In this document: positions 7,077 to 14,417 of the stretch, piece after piece | Layout of the letters: each line of letters starts with the position of its first letter | Numbering within the stretch: position 1 is the stretch's first letter | Source of the DNA: Paenibacillus artemisiicola | GTDB taxonomy: Bacteria > Bacillota > Bacilli > Paenibacillales > Paenibacillaceae | Reading direction: 5' to 3' | Assembly: GCF_017652985.1 (NCBI RefSeq) | Contig: NZ_JAGGDJ010000055.1 | Span: forward strand, 1-34,991 | Length of the DNA: 34,991 bases | Notes under the pieces: generated by a model | Told to the model about the DNA's origin: nothing | Database searches by the model: none | The model's input: the letters and a program-made list of their open reading frames with translations, nothing else | Program-made: the position numbers and the translations under genes

Positions 7077-7113
7077 GGGGCGCCGCTGGGCGATCGAACC
7101 GGACGGGCCTCCG

Positions 7114-8340
7114 TCAGGCCGCGCGCCGGTGTCGCGCGACCATCAGCGCGTAGATCAGGACCGCGCCGACGTCGAGGGCCGCGATCAGGATGCCCATCGG
7201 CACCGCCGTATCGCTGCCGGCGATGCCGACGAACGGCGCCACGACGGAGCCGAAGATGAACGACATGAGCCCCTGCAGCGCGGAGGCGCTACCCGCGTTG
7301 CTCCCCTGGCTGCGCATGGCGAGCGAGAAGCCCATCGTGGACACGATCCCCACGCTGGCGACGACGAAAAACAGCGGCGGCAGCACGAAGCCGAGCGGCG
7401 CATGGGCGAGCAGCATGGCCAGCAGCGCGACGCCGCCGGCCGCGGCCAGGCCGAGCCCGGCCGCGAGCAGCTTCGCCTCGTCGACCCGGCCGGCAAGCCG
7501 TCCCGCCAGCTGGCTGGCGCAAATAATGCCGAGGCCGTTCACGGCGAAGCAGAGGCTGAAGACTTGCGGCGAGACGCCGTACACGTTCTGCAGCACGAAC
7601 GGCGAGCCCGAGATGTAGGCGAACATCGCGGCCATGACGAAGCCCTGCGCGAGCGCGTAGCCCATGAACGAGCGGTCCGTCTGCAGGCGGCGGAAGGTGC
7701 GCAGCGTGTTCCCGATGCCGGCCTGGGAGCGGCGCGAGGGCGGGAGCGTCTCGGGAAGGCCGAGCAGCACGGCGAGAAACATGGCGAGGCCGATCGCGCC
7801 GAGCACGAGGAACACGCCGTGCCAGTCGGTGACGTGCAGCAGCTGCCCGCCGACGATGGGCGCGGCGATCGGGGCGATGCCGTTCACGAGCATGAGCTGG
7901 GCGAAGAATTTCGTCAGCTCCGTACCGCTGTACAGGTCGCGGACGACCGCCCGCGAGATGACGATGCCGGCGGAGCCGGCGAGGCCCTGCAGGAAGCGCA
8001 GGGCGATGAAGGCGCCGATGCTCGGCACGAACGCGCACAGCAGCGAAGCGGCCGTGTAGAGCAGCAGCCCGACGAGCAGCGGGCCGCGGCGTCCGCGCAC
8101 GTCGCTGACCGGGCCGGCGAACAGCTGTCCGACCGCGAGGCCGATCATGCAGGCCGTCAGGCTGAGCTGGGCGAGCGACGTGCTCGTGTGCAGGTCCTCC
8201 GCGAGCTTCGGCAGCGCCGGCAGATACATGTCGAGCGAGAGCGGCCCGAACGCGCTCAGCGAGCCGAGCACGCCCGCCGTCCAGAGCCTCCGGGAGCGGG
8301 GCAGCGCGGCAGACGATTCGGGAATCGGGGATGAAGACAT
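7114..8340 (-). CDS. Bcr/CflA family drug-resistance MFS transporter
   Basis: 408 residues, minus strand. ATG at 8340-8338 is chosen because it has an AAAGGA site and because the N-terminus then matches the family; the frame stays open 29 codons further upstream without a start site. Twelve membrane segments are expected. The segment LSLDMYLPALP (34-44) is typical of the Bcr/CflA group, and GPVSDVRGRRG (76-86) is MFS motif A. The family exports bicyclomycin, chloramphenicol, sulfonamides or other small molecules by proton antiport; the substrate here is not predictable. It is transcribed alone, with its own terminator. Confidence 0.93.
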   Translation of the reverse strand: MSSSPIPESSAALPRSRRLWTAGVLGSLSAFGPLSLDMYLPALPKLAEDLHTSTSLAQLSLTACMIGLAVGQLFAGPVSDVRGRRGPLLVGLLLYTAASLLCAFVPSIGAFIALRFLQGLAGSAGIVISRAVVRDLYSGTELTKFFAQLMLVNGIAPIAAPIVGGQLLHVTDWHGVFLVLGAIGLAMFLAVLLGLPETLPPSRRSQAGIGNTLRTFRRLQTDRSFMGYALAQGFVMAAMFAYISGSPFVLQNVYGVSPQVFSLCFAVNGLGIICASQLAGRLAGRVDEAKLLAAGLGLAAAGGVALLAMLLAHAPLGFVLPPLFFVVASVGIVSTMGFSLAMRSQGSNAGSASALQGLMSFIFGSVVAPFVGIAGSDTAVPMGILIAALDVGAVLIYALMVARHRRAA

Positions 8341-8582
8341 GGCGAACAAATCCTTTCCGTTCGTTCGGTACGTTCCGTTTATATAGAAGCCGTGCTTATG
8401 GAATCTCCGCGCGGTAACAAGCTGCACTCATTATAGGGAGCGGTTCGCGGCGCTGTCAACGAACGAGCCGAACGATTTCCGTCCCCAAGGCGCGTCCGGC
8501 AAAGCCGCCGCTTCCCGCATGCGCGGGATAATCCGAAGGAAAAGCCGGCATACTATCCCCGAATCAAAAGGAGGGATTTGCC

Positions 8583-9491
8583 ATGCATACTTGGCAGCGC
8601 GGTCTAGGCGCCGGCATGCTGTCCGCGGCGCTTCTGCTCTCGGGGACGGCTTGCGGCAGCAAGGACGGAAACAATAGCGGCAATAATGCCGGCAACGGGG
8701 CGGCGAACGGCGGCAACAACGCGGCCGGCGGCGCGGGGACGAACACGGGCGAGGCCGCCGGCGGGAACAACGCCGGCGCGGGAGCCGGCACGGCCCTCGC
8801 GGCCGTCAAATCGGCCGGCGAAATCACGGTCGGCACGGAGGGAACGTACGCGCCGTTCACGTTTCACGACAAGAGCGGCAAGCTGACGGGCTTCGACGTG
8901 GATATCGCGCAGGAGGTGGCGAAGCGGATCGGGGTCAAGGCGAAGTTCGTGGAGACCAAGTGGGACGGCATGCTGGCCGGTCTCGACGCCAAGCGGTTCG
9001 ACATGGTCGCGAACGAAGTGACGATCCGGGACGACCGGAAGCAGAAGTACGATTTTTCCGATCCGTACATCCTCTCGAAGGCCGTGCTGATCGTGAAGGA
9101 CAACAACACGTCCATCAAGAGCCTGGCCGACCTGAAGGGCAAGAAGTCCGGCCAGTCGCTCACGAGCGATCTCGGCGACATCGCCAAGGCGAACGGCGCG
9201 AAGATCGTGCAGATCGACGGCTTCAACCAGGCGATCGACCTGCTGACGTCGGGCCGGATCGACGCGACCGTCAACGACAAGCTGTCGTTCCTGGATTTGA
9301 AGAAGCAGCGACCCGATGTGCCGATCAAGGTCGTGGCGGAGACGGACAACGTGTCGCAAAGCGGGCTGCTCTTCCGCAAGGGGGGCGCGGATCTCGTCGA
9401 CGCGGCGAACAAGGCGCTGGCGGACATGAAGGCGGACGGCACCTACTTGAAAATCTCCCAGACCTATTTCGGCGAGGACGTCTCGAAGTAA
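8583..9491 (+). CDS. Amino acid ABC transporter substrate-binding lipoprotein
   Basis: 302 residues, ATG 8583 after AAAGGAGGG. The N-terminal signal segment (residues 9-23) ends at Cys24 (LLLSGTAC). This is a slightly unusual lipobox, but Cys24 is probably the lipid-anchor site. Residues 30-70 are a low-complexity Gly/Asn/Ala linker. The binding domain then follows (EITVGTEGTYAPFTF, then LTGFDVDIAQEVAKRIGV), a cluster-F periplasmic-binding fold of the polar amino acid family. Residues YDFSDPY and SGRIDATVND are typical. It delivers an amino acid to the permease and ATPase encoded directly downstream. The set most resembles cystine importers of the TcyABC type, but substrate specificity is inference. 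Confidence 0.93.
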   Translation: MHTWQRGLGAGMLSAALLLSGTACGSKDGNNSGNNAGNGAANGGNNAAGGAGTNTGEAAGGNNAGAGAGTALAAVKSAGEITVGTEGTYAPFTFHDKSGKLTGFDVDIAQEVAKRIGVKAKFVETKWDGMLAGLDAKRFDMVANEVTIRDDRKQKYDFSDPYILSKAVLIVKDNNTSIKSLADLKGKKSGQSLTSDLGDIAKANGAKIVQIDGFNQAIDLLTSGRIDATVNDKLSFLDLKKQRPDVPIKVVAETDNVSQSGLLFRKGGADLVDAANKALADMKADGTYLKISQTYFGEDVSK

Positions 9492-9510
9492 GAGAAAGCG
9501 GGTTGGCAAC

Positions 9511-10188
9511 ATGAGCGAACATACGGATCGGTACCTGCAGATATTCGCCGATTCCTTCCTGCCCCTGCTGCGCGCGGGGCTTGCGTTTACCGTGCCGCTG
9601 ACGCTGATCTCGTTCGCGCTCGGCCTCGCGCTGGCGGTGGCGACCGCGCTGGCGCGGCTGTCGGACTTCCGGCCGCTCGTCCTGCTGGCGCGCTTCTACG
9701 TCTGGATCGTCCGCGGCACGCCGCTGCTGGTCCAGCTGTTCATCATTTTCTACGGCCTCCCGAGCCTCGGCATCCTCATCGACGCGTTCCCGGCGGCGGT
9801 CATCGGCTTCTCGCTCAGCGTCGGCGCCTACGGCTCGGAAATCGTACGCGCGGCGATCGTCTCGATTCCGCGGGGCCAGTGGGAGGCGGCGTACTCGGTC
9901 GGGCAGACGCGGGGACAGGCGCTGCGGCGCATCATCCTGCCCCAGGCCGCCCGGGTATCGGTGCCGCCGCTCTCGAACTCGTTCATCTCGCTCGTGAAGG
10001 ACACGTCCCTGGCGGCGGCCGTGACGGTCACCGAGCTGTTCCAGAAAGGGCAGCAGATCGCGGCGGCGACGTACGAGCCGATGCTGGTCTATTGCGAGGT
10101 CGCGCTCATCTACTTATTGTTCTGCACGGTGCTCGGGGCGCTGCAGCGGCGGCTGGAACGGCATTTCGACCGGTATGCCGCCGTCTAG
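9511..10188 (+). CDS. Amino acid ABC transporter permease
   Basis: 225 residues, ATG 9511, 19 bases after the binding-protein stop; the ribosome binding site is weak. It is a HisMQ-type membrane subunit with about five helices. It contains WIVRGTPLLVQLFIIFYGLP and the EAA loop that contacts the ATPase (SIPRGQWEAAYSVGQTRGQA, then LRRIILPQAARVSVPPL). Only one permease gene is present, so it probably forms a homodimer. It is the second gene of a three-gene importer operon. Confidence 0.94.
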   Translation: MSEHTDRYLQIFADSFLPLLRAGLAFTVPLTLISFALGLALAVATALARLSDFRPLVLLARFYVWIVRGTPLLVQLFIIFYGLPSLGILIDAFPAAVIGFSLSVGAYGSEIVRAAIVSIPRGQWEAAYSVGQTRGQALRRIILPQAARVSVPPLSNSFISLVKDTSLAAAVTVTELFQKGQQIAAATYEPMLVYCEVALIYLLFCTVLGALQRRLERHFDRYAAV

Positions 10189-10227
10189 CGGACGGTTCGG
10201 GACGTTGTCCGGAAGGAGGGATCGCTC

Positions 10228-10980
10228 ATGATCGAAGTTCGCCGGCTGATCAAATCGTTCGGCGGCCTGGACGTGCTGCGGGGCATCGACCTGACGCTCG
10301 AGAAAGGAAACGTGCTCGTCGTCATCGGGCCGTCGGGCTCCGGCAAGTCGACGCTGCTGCGCTGCCTGAACGTCCTGGAGACGCCGACGTCGGGCACCGT
10401 CGCGGTCGGGGGCGCGCGGCTGGACTTCCGGCCGGGCGCGAAGCCGCGGCAGGCGGACGTGCTCGCGCTGCGCCGCCGCTCGGGCATGGTCTTCCAGGCG
10501 TATCACCTGTTCCCGCACTTCACCGCGCTGCAAAACGTGATGGAGGGCCAGGTGACGGTGAAGCGCATGCCGAAGGCCGAAGCGAAGGACAAAGCGCTGC
10601 GGCTGCTCGCGAAGGTGGGCTTGGCCGACAAGGCCGACGCTTACCCGCACCAGCTCTCCGGCGGCCAGCAGCAGCGGGTCGGCATCGCCCGGGCGATGTC
10701 GATCGATCCCGAGCTGCTGCTGTTCGACGAGCCGACGTCGGCGCTCGATCCCGAGCTCGTCCGCGAGGTGCTGAAGGTCATCCGCGAGCTGGCGGAGGAA
10801 GGGCGGACGATGATGATCGTCACGCACGAGATGAAGTTCGCCCGCGAGGTGGCGGACCGGATCGTGCTGCTGGACGGCGGCGTCATCGTCGAGGAAGGCT
10901 CGCCGGAGCAGCTGTTCGAGCGGCCGCGCGAGGAACGGACGCGGCGATTCTTGTCCCTGCTGATGGAGCGGGACGGGTGA
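10228..10980 (+). CDS. Amino acid ABC transporter ATP-binding protein
   Basis: 250 residues, ATG 10228 after GGAAGGAGGG. Walker A is GPSGSGKST (34-42), the ABC signature is LSGGQQQR (143-150), and Walker B is LLLFDEPTSALD with Asp167-Glu168; the switch His is in IVTHEM. The Q-loop region reads VFQAYHLFPHFTALQNVMEG, close to cystine and polar amino acid importers of the TcyC/GlnQ group. It powers uptake by the two upstream gene products. The transcript ends at the strong terminator starting at 11005. Confidence 0.95.
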   Translation: MIEVRRLIKSFGGLDVLRGIDLTLEKGNVLVVIGPSGSGKSTLLRCLNVLETPTSGTVAVGGARLDFRPGAKPRQADVLALRRRSGMVFQAYHLFPHFTALQNVMEGQVTVKRMPKAEAKDKALRLLAKVGLADKADAYPHQLSGGQQQRVGIARAMSIDPELLLFDEPTSALDPELVREVLKVIRELAEEGRTMMIVTHEMKFAREVADRIVLLDGGVIVEEGSPEQLFERPREERTRRFLSLLMERDG

Positions 10981-11004
10981 CGCAAGGCGAGACGGCATAG
11001 CAAA

Positions 11005-11041
11005 AAAGCCGGCCCCCGGTTCGGGGGCCGGCTTTCTTTTT
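11005..11041. terminator. Bidirectional rho-independent terminator
   Basis: Stem AAAGCCGGCCCCC / GGGGGCCGGCTTT (13 bp) with loop GGTTC. It is followed by TTTCTTTTT on the plus strand and preceded by six A, which gives a T-run on the minus strand. It separates the ABC importer operon from the convergent FAD oxidoreductase gene. Confidence 0.95.
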
Positions 11042-11075
11042 GGCTTCGCCTTCGGAACATGCTTCCCCGCGCGGG

Positions 11076-12299
11076 CTAACGCGTCAATGCCGGCCGCCCT
11101 TGCCGGTAGAATTCGTAGGCGGGATTCGGCGTGCCCGTCAGCCGGTCCTTGAGCAGCTTGGCGAGGATGGAGCTGTAGACGAGCCCGTTGTCGCCGTAAG
11201 CGTAGAGGAAGAAGCAGCGCGGGAAGTCCGCGTATTCCCCGATCATCGGGAGGCCGTCGTGCGTCCCGCCGTAGAAGGCGGCGAGATGGAATTCCGCTTC
11301 CGTCGCCGCGGCGATCGCGGGAAACCGGTCGGCCAGCTCCTTCATCAGCCGGTCCCGCTTGCCGGCCAGGTGGGAATCCCGGTCCTCCGCGATCGCGGTC
11401 CCTTCGTCGAGGCCGCCGACGATGACGCGGCGGTCCCGCGTCGTGCGCAGGTAGATGTACGGCCGGGCCGTCTCCCAGACGAGCGTCCGGCCATGCCAGC
11501 CGTCGAACGCGTCGAGGGGCTTGGTCACGACGGCGTACGTGCTGAGCAGCAGCGCGTTTTTGTCCGGCTTGAAGGACATCGTCTCGTAGCCGGCCGCCAC
11601 GATCGCCCTGCGCGCCCGGATCGTAGGGCCGCCGGCGGTGCGGAACGCCACGTGGTCGGCTTCGTCGACCCGGCCGGTGATTTCCGTCTGCTCGTAGATC
11701 GCCGCGCCCCGGGCTTTGGCGCCCTCGATCAGGGCGACGTTATACGCGAACGGGTTGATTTCCCCGTCGTTGCGGACGTAGATCGCGGCGGGACGGGAGA
11801 ACGGGTAATGGCGGCGGATCCGGTCCCCGGACCACCATTCGGCGTCGAAGCCGTGCTTCGACAAGTAACCGAACTCCTGCTCCAGCTTCGGCAGGTCGGC
11901 CTCGCTCGCGGCGCAATACAGGCTGTCCCTGCGCGAGAATTCGACGTCCCGCGGTAGCGCCGCCGCGTCGGCTTCGATATCCGCGATCGCCTGCCGGCAG
12001 CGTTCGGCGTGCCGGATCGCCGCTTGTTCGCCGAAGCTGTTGACCAGCTCGAACAGCATTTTGTCGCCGAGGTATTGAAGGAGCGCCGTATTCGTCAGCG
12101 TGCTCCCCCAGCCGACGCGCCGCTTGTCCGCCACGACCACGTCGAGCCCCGCGCCGCTCAGCTCGTAGGCGCACTGCGCCCCGGAGCTGCCGCCGCCGAT
12201 GACGAGCACGTCGCAGGCGACGTCTTCCCGAAGGGTCGGATACGCCGGCGCGTCCGGCAGCGTCGTGGGCCAGTACATCTTGCCGGTATGAAGATCCAA
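11076..12299 (-). CDS. FAD-dependent oxidoreductase (DAO family)
   Basis: 407 residues, minus strand, ATG at 12299-12297 with an AGGGA site about 11 bases upstream. It opens with LHTGKMYWP, and the dinucleotide-binding motif follows (VLVIGGGSSGAQ, glycines 35-37 and 40), then the DAO-type substrate domain. The C-terminal HDGLPMIGEY and YGDNGLVYSSI close the FAD site. Relatives are amine or amino acid oxidases such as gamma-glutamylputrescine or glycine oxidases, usually with an oxygen or quinone acceptor. The substrate cannot be assigned. It is transcribed alone and convergent with the amino acid importer, which may or may not be meaningful. Confidence 0.88.
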   Translation of the reverse strand: MDLHTGKMYWPTTLPDAPAYPTLREDVACDVLVIGGGSSGAQCAYELSGAGLDVVVADKRRVGWGSTLTNTALLQYLGDKMLFELVNSFGEQAAIRHAERCRQAIADIEADAAALPRDVEFSRRDSLYCAASEADLPKLEQEFGYLSKHGFDAEWWSGDRIRRHYPFSRPAAIYVRNDGEINPFAYNVALIEGAKARGAAIYEQTEITGRVDEADHVAFRTAGGPTIRARRAIVAAGYETMSFKPDKNALLLSTYAVVTKPLDAFDGWHGRTLVWETARPYIYLRTTRDRRVIVGGLDEGTAIAEDRDSHLAGKRDRLMKELADRFPAIAAATEAEFHLAAFYGGTHDGLPMIGEYADFPRCFFLYAYGDNGLVYSSILAKLLKDRLTGTPNPAYEFYRQGRPALTR

Positions 12300-12412
12300 G
12301 CGCGATCCCTGCCTTTCTTTTCATGTCGCGTTAGTGTGCGCCGGAGCCGGAAGAAACATGCTTGCGGCCGCGGTCCGGTTCGCGGCGGCCGCCCGGGCGG
12401 CGAGGGAACGCC

Positions 12413-12439
12413 AAAAAGCACCCTTGCCGATAAGGGTGC
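12413..12439 (-). terminator. Rho-independent terminator on the minus strand
   Basis: Minus-strand stem GCACCCTT / AAGGGTGC with loop ATCGGC, followed by TTTTT. It lies 83 bases beyond the stop of the small minus-strand gene at 12523-12732 and about 115 bases before the FAD oxidoreductase start. It therefore supports an independent short transcript from that region. Confidence 0.85.
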
Positions 12440-12522
12440 CTGTCTCGCTGAAGATGAAGGTCCGTCCGGCGGGAGGGGAGGACCCGTCCGGGCGATGCCG
12501 GTTCGTTCGGGCATTGCGGGCA

Positions 12523-12732
12523 TTATCGGCCGGCCGCGGTCCGCCCCGGGTTCCGTCCGGGGTCGCCCGCGAAGCCGGGTCGCGCGTGCAGCGGCCCGGC
12601 TCCGGCGGCTTTAGGCAGGCGGCCTTTCAGGAGCTCGAAGACGGAGCCGTGATTCGCCGTCCTCGGCGTCAGCGTGCCGAACGTCATGATATGGTTGAAG
12701 CGCAGCAAGAACGCGAAATCGTCGTAAGACAT
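12523..12732 (-). CDS. Putative small protein, unknown function
   Basis: 69 codons from the minus-strand ATG at 12732-12730, preceded by AAAGGAG about 10 bases upstream; an in-frame ATG at 12789 lacks such good spacing. The N-terminal half (MSYDDFAFLLRFNHIMTFGT) looks protein-like. The C-terminal half is rich in Gly, Pro, Ala and Arg and resembles translated GC-rich non-coding sequence. A clear minus-strand terminator follows at 12413-12439, which favours a real transcript. I recognise no family. It could instead be a non-coding RNA or a decayed gene. Confidence 0.4.
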   Translation of the reverse strand: MSYDDFAFLLRFNHIMTFGTLTPRTANHGSVFELLKGRLPKAAGAGPLHARPGFAGDPGRNPGRTAAGR

Positions 12733-13042
12733 GAGGGAAAGGCTCCTTTCGGCGGCCCCGTCGAGCGGCCGGTCGTTGTCGTATGACATGTACCCTTCCG
12801 CCGCGCGGGCGAAACAGAGGGCCGTGCTTCGCCGGAAAGGCGCGTGCCGTTTTTGCCCCGCCGCGGAAAGCCCCGGTCCGTTTCGCTTCGCCTAAGCCGT
12901 CACGCGCCTCTGCTATCCGTCCGCCGGCATCCGTCCGCTTCCCGATATCCGTTCCGCCGCGAAGCCGGGGCATGCGTACCCGCCCAAGCCGCCGCGCCGA
13001 AAGTTTCGATTGACAGCGAAAGGGCTTACATGATTGAATAAT
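12733..13042. other. Gene-free stretch upstream of the inositol operon
   Basis: I see no convincing gene, repeat or RNA here. It separates the small minus-strand gene from the operator and promoter region of the iol operon, and must contain the promoter of the small gene. Confidence 0.4.
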
Positions 13043-13044
13043 GG

Positions 13045-13058
13045 GGTAAGCGCTTAAC
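13045..13058. promoter_or_regulatory. LacI-type operator 1 of the iol operon
   Basis: GGTAAGCGCTTAAC, with the 10-base palindrome TAAGCGCTTA at its centre and matching G/C flanks. It fits the general LacI-family operator pattern. It shares GGTAA-N-CG-N-TT-N-AC with operator 2. A CcpA cre site is an alternative reading, but the outer TG/CA bases of cre are missing. Confidence 0.65.
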
Positions 13059-13132
13059 CCATTCCTTTCCCTCCATTCCCGAAGCCCGAAGTTTCTCGTG
13101 ATGAAGCGTACAAGGGACTATTGACGCACGTG

Positions 13133-13161
13133 TTGACGATTCGTCGGGAAATCTGTCGAAT
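13133..13161 (+). promoter_or_regulatory. Candidate promoter of the iol operon
   Basis: -35 TTGACG (13133-13138), 17-base spacer, -10 TCGAAT (13156-13161; four of six consensus bases). A second TTGACG lies at 13121-13126. The inverted repeat CGATTCG (13137-13143) / CGAATCG (13157-13163) overlaps both elements. The predicted start site is about 13168, giving a leader of about 210 bases. Confidence 0.35.
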
Positions 13162-13201
13162 CGACTTTATCCGACGTCTGCCGGCGATCCGCGGGAATTA
13201 G

Positions 13202-13215
13202 GGTAACCGTTTTAC
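13202..13215. promoter_or_regulatory. LacI-type operator 2 of the iol operon
   Basis: GGTAACCGTTTTAC shares GGTAA-N-CG-N-TT-N-AC with operator 1. The two sites are 157 bp apart start to start, close to 15 helical turns, which suits repression by DNA looping. It lies about 35 bases downstream of the candidate start site. Confidence 0.55.
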
Positions 13216-13379
13216 TTAAGCGCGATCGGCTCGGTCGCCGGAGTACGGGCGATCCGCCGGCGCGCGGAGCGCAAGGAAGCGCGGCCGGACGTCCGGGAGG
13301 GAGGACGCCCGGCCAGGCGCCGACGGCGGCAATTTAACCCCTGGCAATCAACCCCTTAGGAGAGGTGCGGTAACACGAC

Positions 13380-14417
13380 ATGAAACCGATTGGCATTGGC
13401 ATCATCGGCGCGGGGCGCATTGGCCGCCTGCACGCGGAAAATCTGGTCCGGATGAGCGGCGTCCGGATCGTCGCGATCTCGGACCTGTTCCCGGATCCGG
13501 CCCGGGAATGGGCGGCCGGCATCGGCATCCCGAAAGTAAGCGGCGACTACCGCGAGCTGCTGCGCGACGCGGAGATCGACGCGCTGCTGATCTGCTCCCC
13601 GACGGGCACGCACGTGGACATCATTACCGAAGCGGCCGAGGCCGGCAAAGCGATCTTCTGCGAGAAGCCGGTCTCGCTGGAGCTCGAGCGGACGTACGCG
13701 GCCATCGAAGCGGCGGATCGCGCGGGCGTGCCGCTGCAGATCGGCTTTAACCGGCGCTTCGACCCGAATTTCCGCCAAGTGAAGGCGTACATCGAGGACG
13801 GGCGCATCGGCGACGTTCACGCCGTCAAGATCACGTCGCGCGACCCGAACCCGCCGACTCCGGAGTACGTCAAGACGTCCGGCGGCCTGTTCCTCGACAT
13901 GGCGATCCACGATTTCGACATGGCGCGCTACCTGAGCGGCAGCGAGATCACGGAGGTGTACGCGATGGGCGGCGTGCTCATCGATCCGGCGATCGGCGAG
14001 ATGGGCGACATCGACACCGCGATGATTTCCCTGAAATTCGCGAACGGCGCGTTCGGCACCATCGACAACAGCCGCAAGGCATGCTACGGCTACGACCAGC
14101 GGGTCGAGGTATTCGGCGCGGACGGCTGCCTGACGGCGGACAACGAATATCCGAACAACGTCCGCGTCTTCGACGGCACGGGCATCCACGGCGAGAAGCC
14201 GAAGTATTTCTTCCTCGAGCGCTACAGCGCGTCCTACGTGCGGGAGATCGAGGATTTCCTCGCTGCGGTGCGCGGCGAGGGGAGCGTGCCCGTCCAAGGC
14301 CGCGACGGCCTGCAGGCGGAATTGGCGGCGCGCGCGGCGGGCATCTCCCTGCGCGAAGGCCGTCCGGTGAAGATTTCCGAAGTAATCGATTCCTTGAAGG
14401 AGGCTTCCGCGACATGA
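13380..14417 (+). CDS. iolG: Inositol 2-dehydrogenase
   Basis: 345 residues, ATG 13380. It oxidises myo-inositol to scyllo-inosose with NAD+, the first step of inositol catabolism. The Rossmann motif GAGRIG (10-15) is followed by the Gfo/Idh/MocA triad: E95-K96-P97 and the catalytic Asp173 and His177 in LDMAIHDFD. The N-terminus GIGIIGAGRIGRLHAENL matches IolG. It is the first gene of the operon and its stop overlaps the iolD start (ATGA at 14414-14417), a sign of translational coupling. A role as a scyllo-inositol or other sugar dehydrogenase is possible, but the gene context makes IolG most likely. Confidence 0.93.
   Translation: MKPIGIGIIGAGRIGRLHAENLVRMSGVRIVAISDLFPDPAREWAAGIGIPKVSGDYRELLRDAEIDALLICSPTGTHVDIITEAAEAGKAIFCEKPVSLELERTYAAIEAADRAGVPLQIGFNRRFDPNFRQVKAYIEDGRIGDVHAVKITSRDPNPPTPEYVKTSGGLFLDMAIHDFDMARYLSGSEITEVYAMGGVLIDPAIGEMGDIDTAMISLKFANGAFGTIDNSRKACYGYDQRVEVFGADGCLTADNEYPNNVRVFDGTGIHGEKPKYFFLERYSASYVREIEDFLAAVRGEGSVPVQGRDGLQAELAARAAGISLREGRPVKISEVIDSLKEASAT

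Noticed and set aside
13045..13058. CcpA cre site
   Set aside because: The central AA-N-CG-N-TT fits, but the outer bases of cre are missing and a second site shares the same non-cre flanks, so a dedicated LacI protein is more likely; dual use is not excluded.
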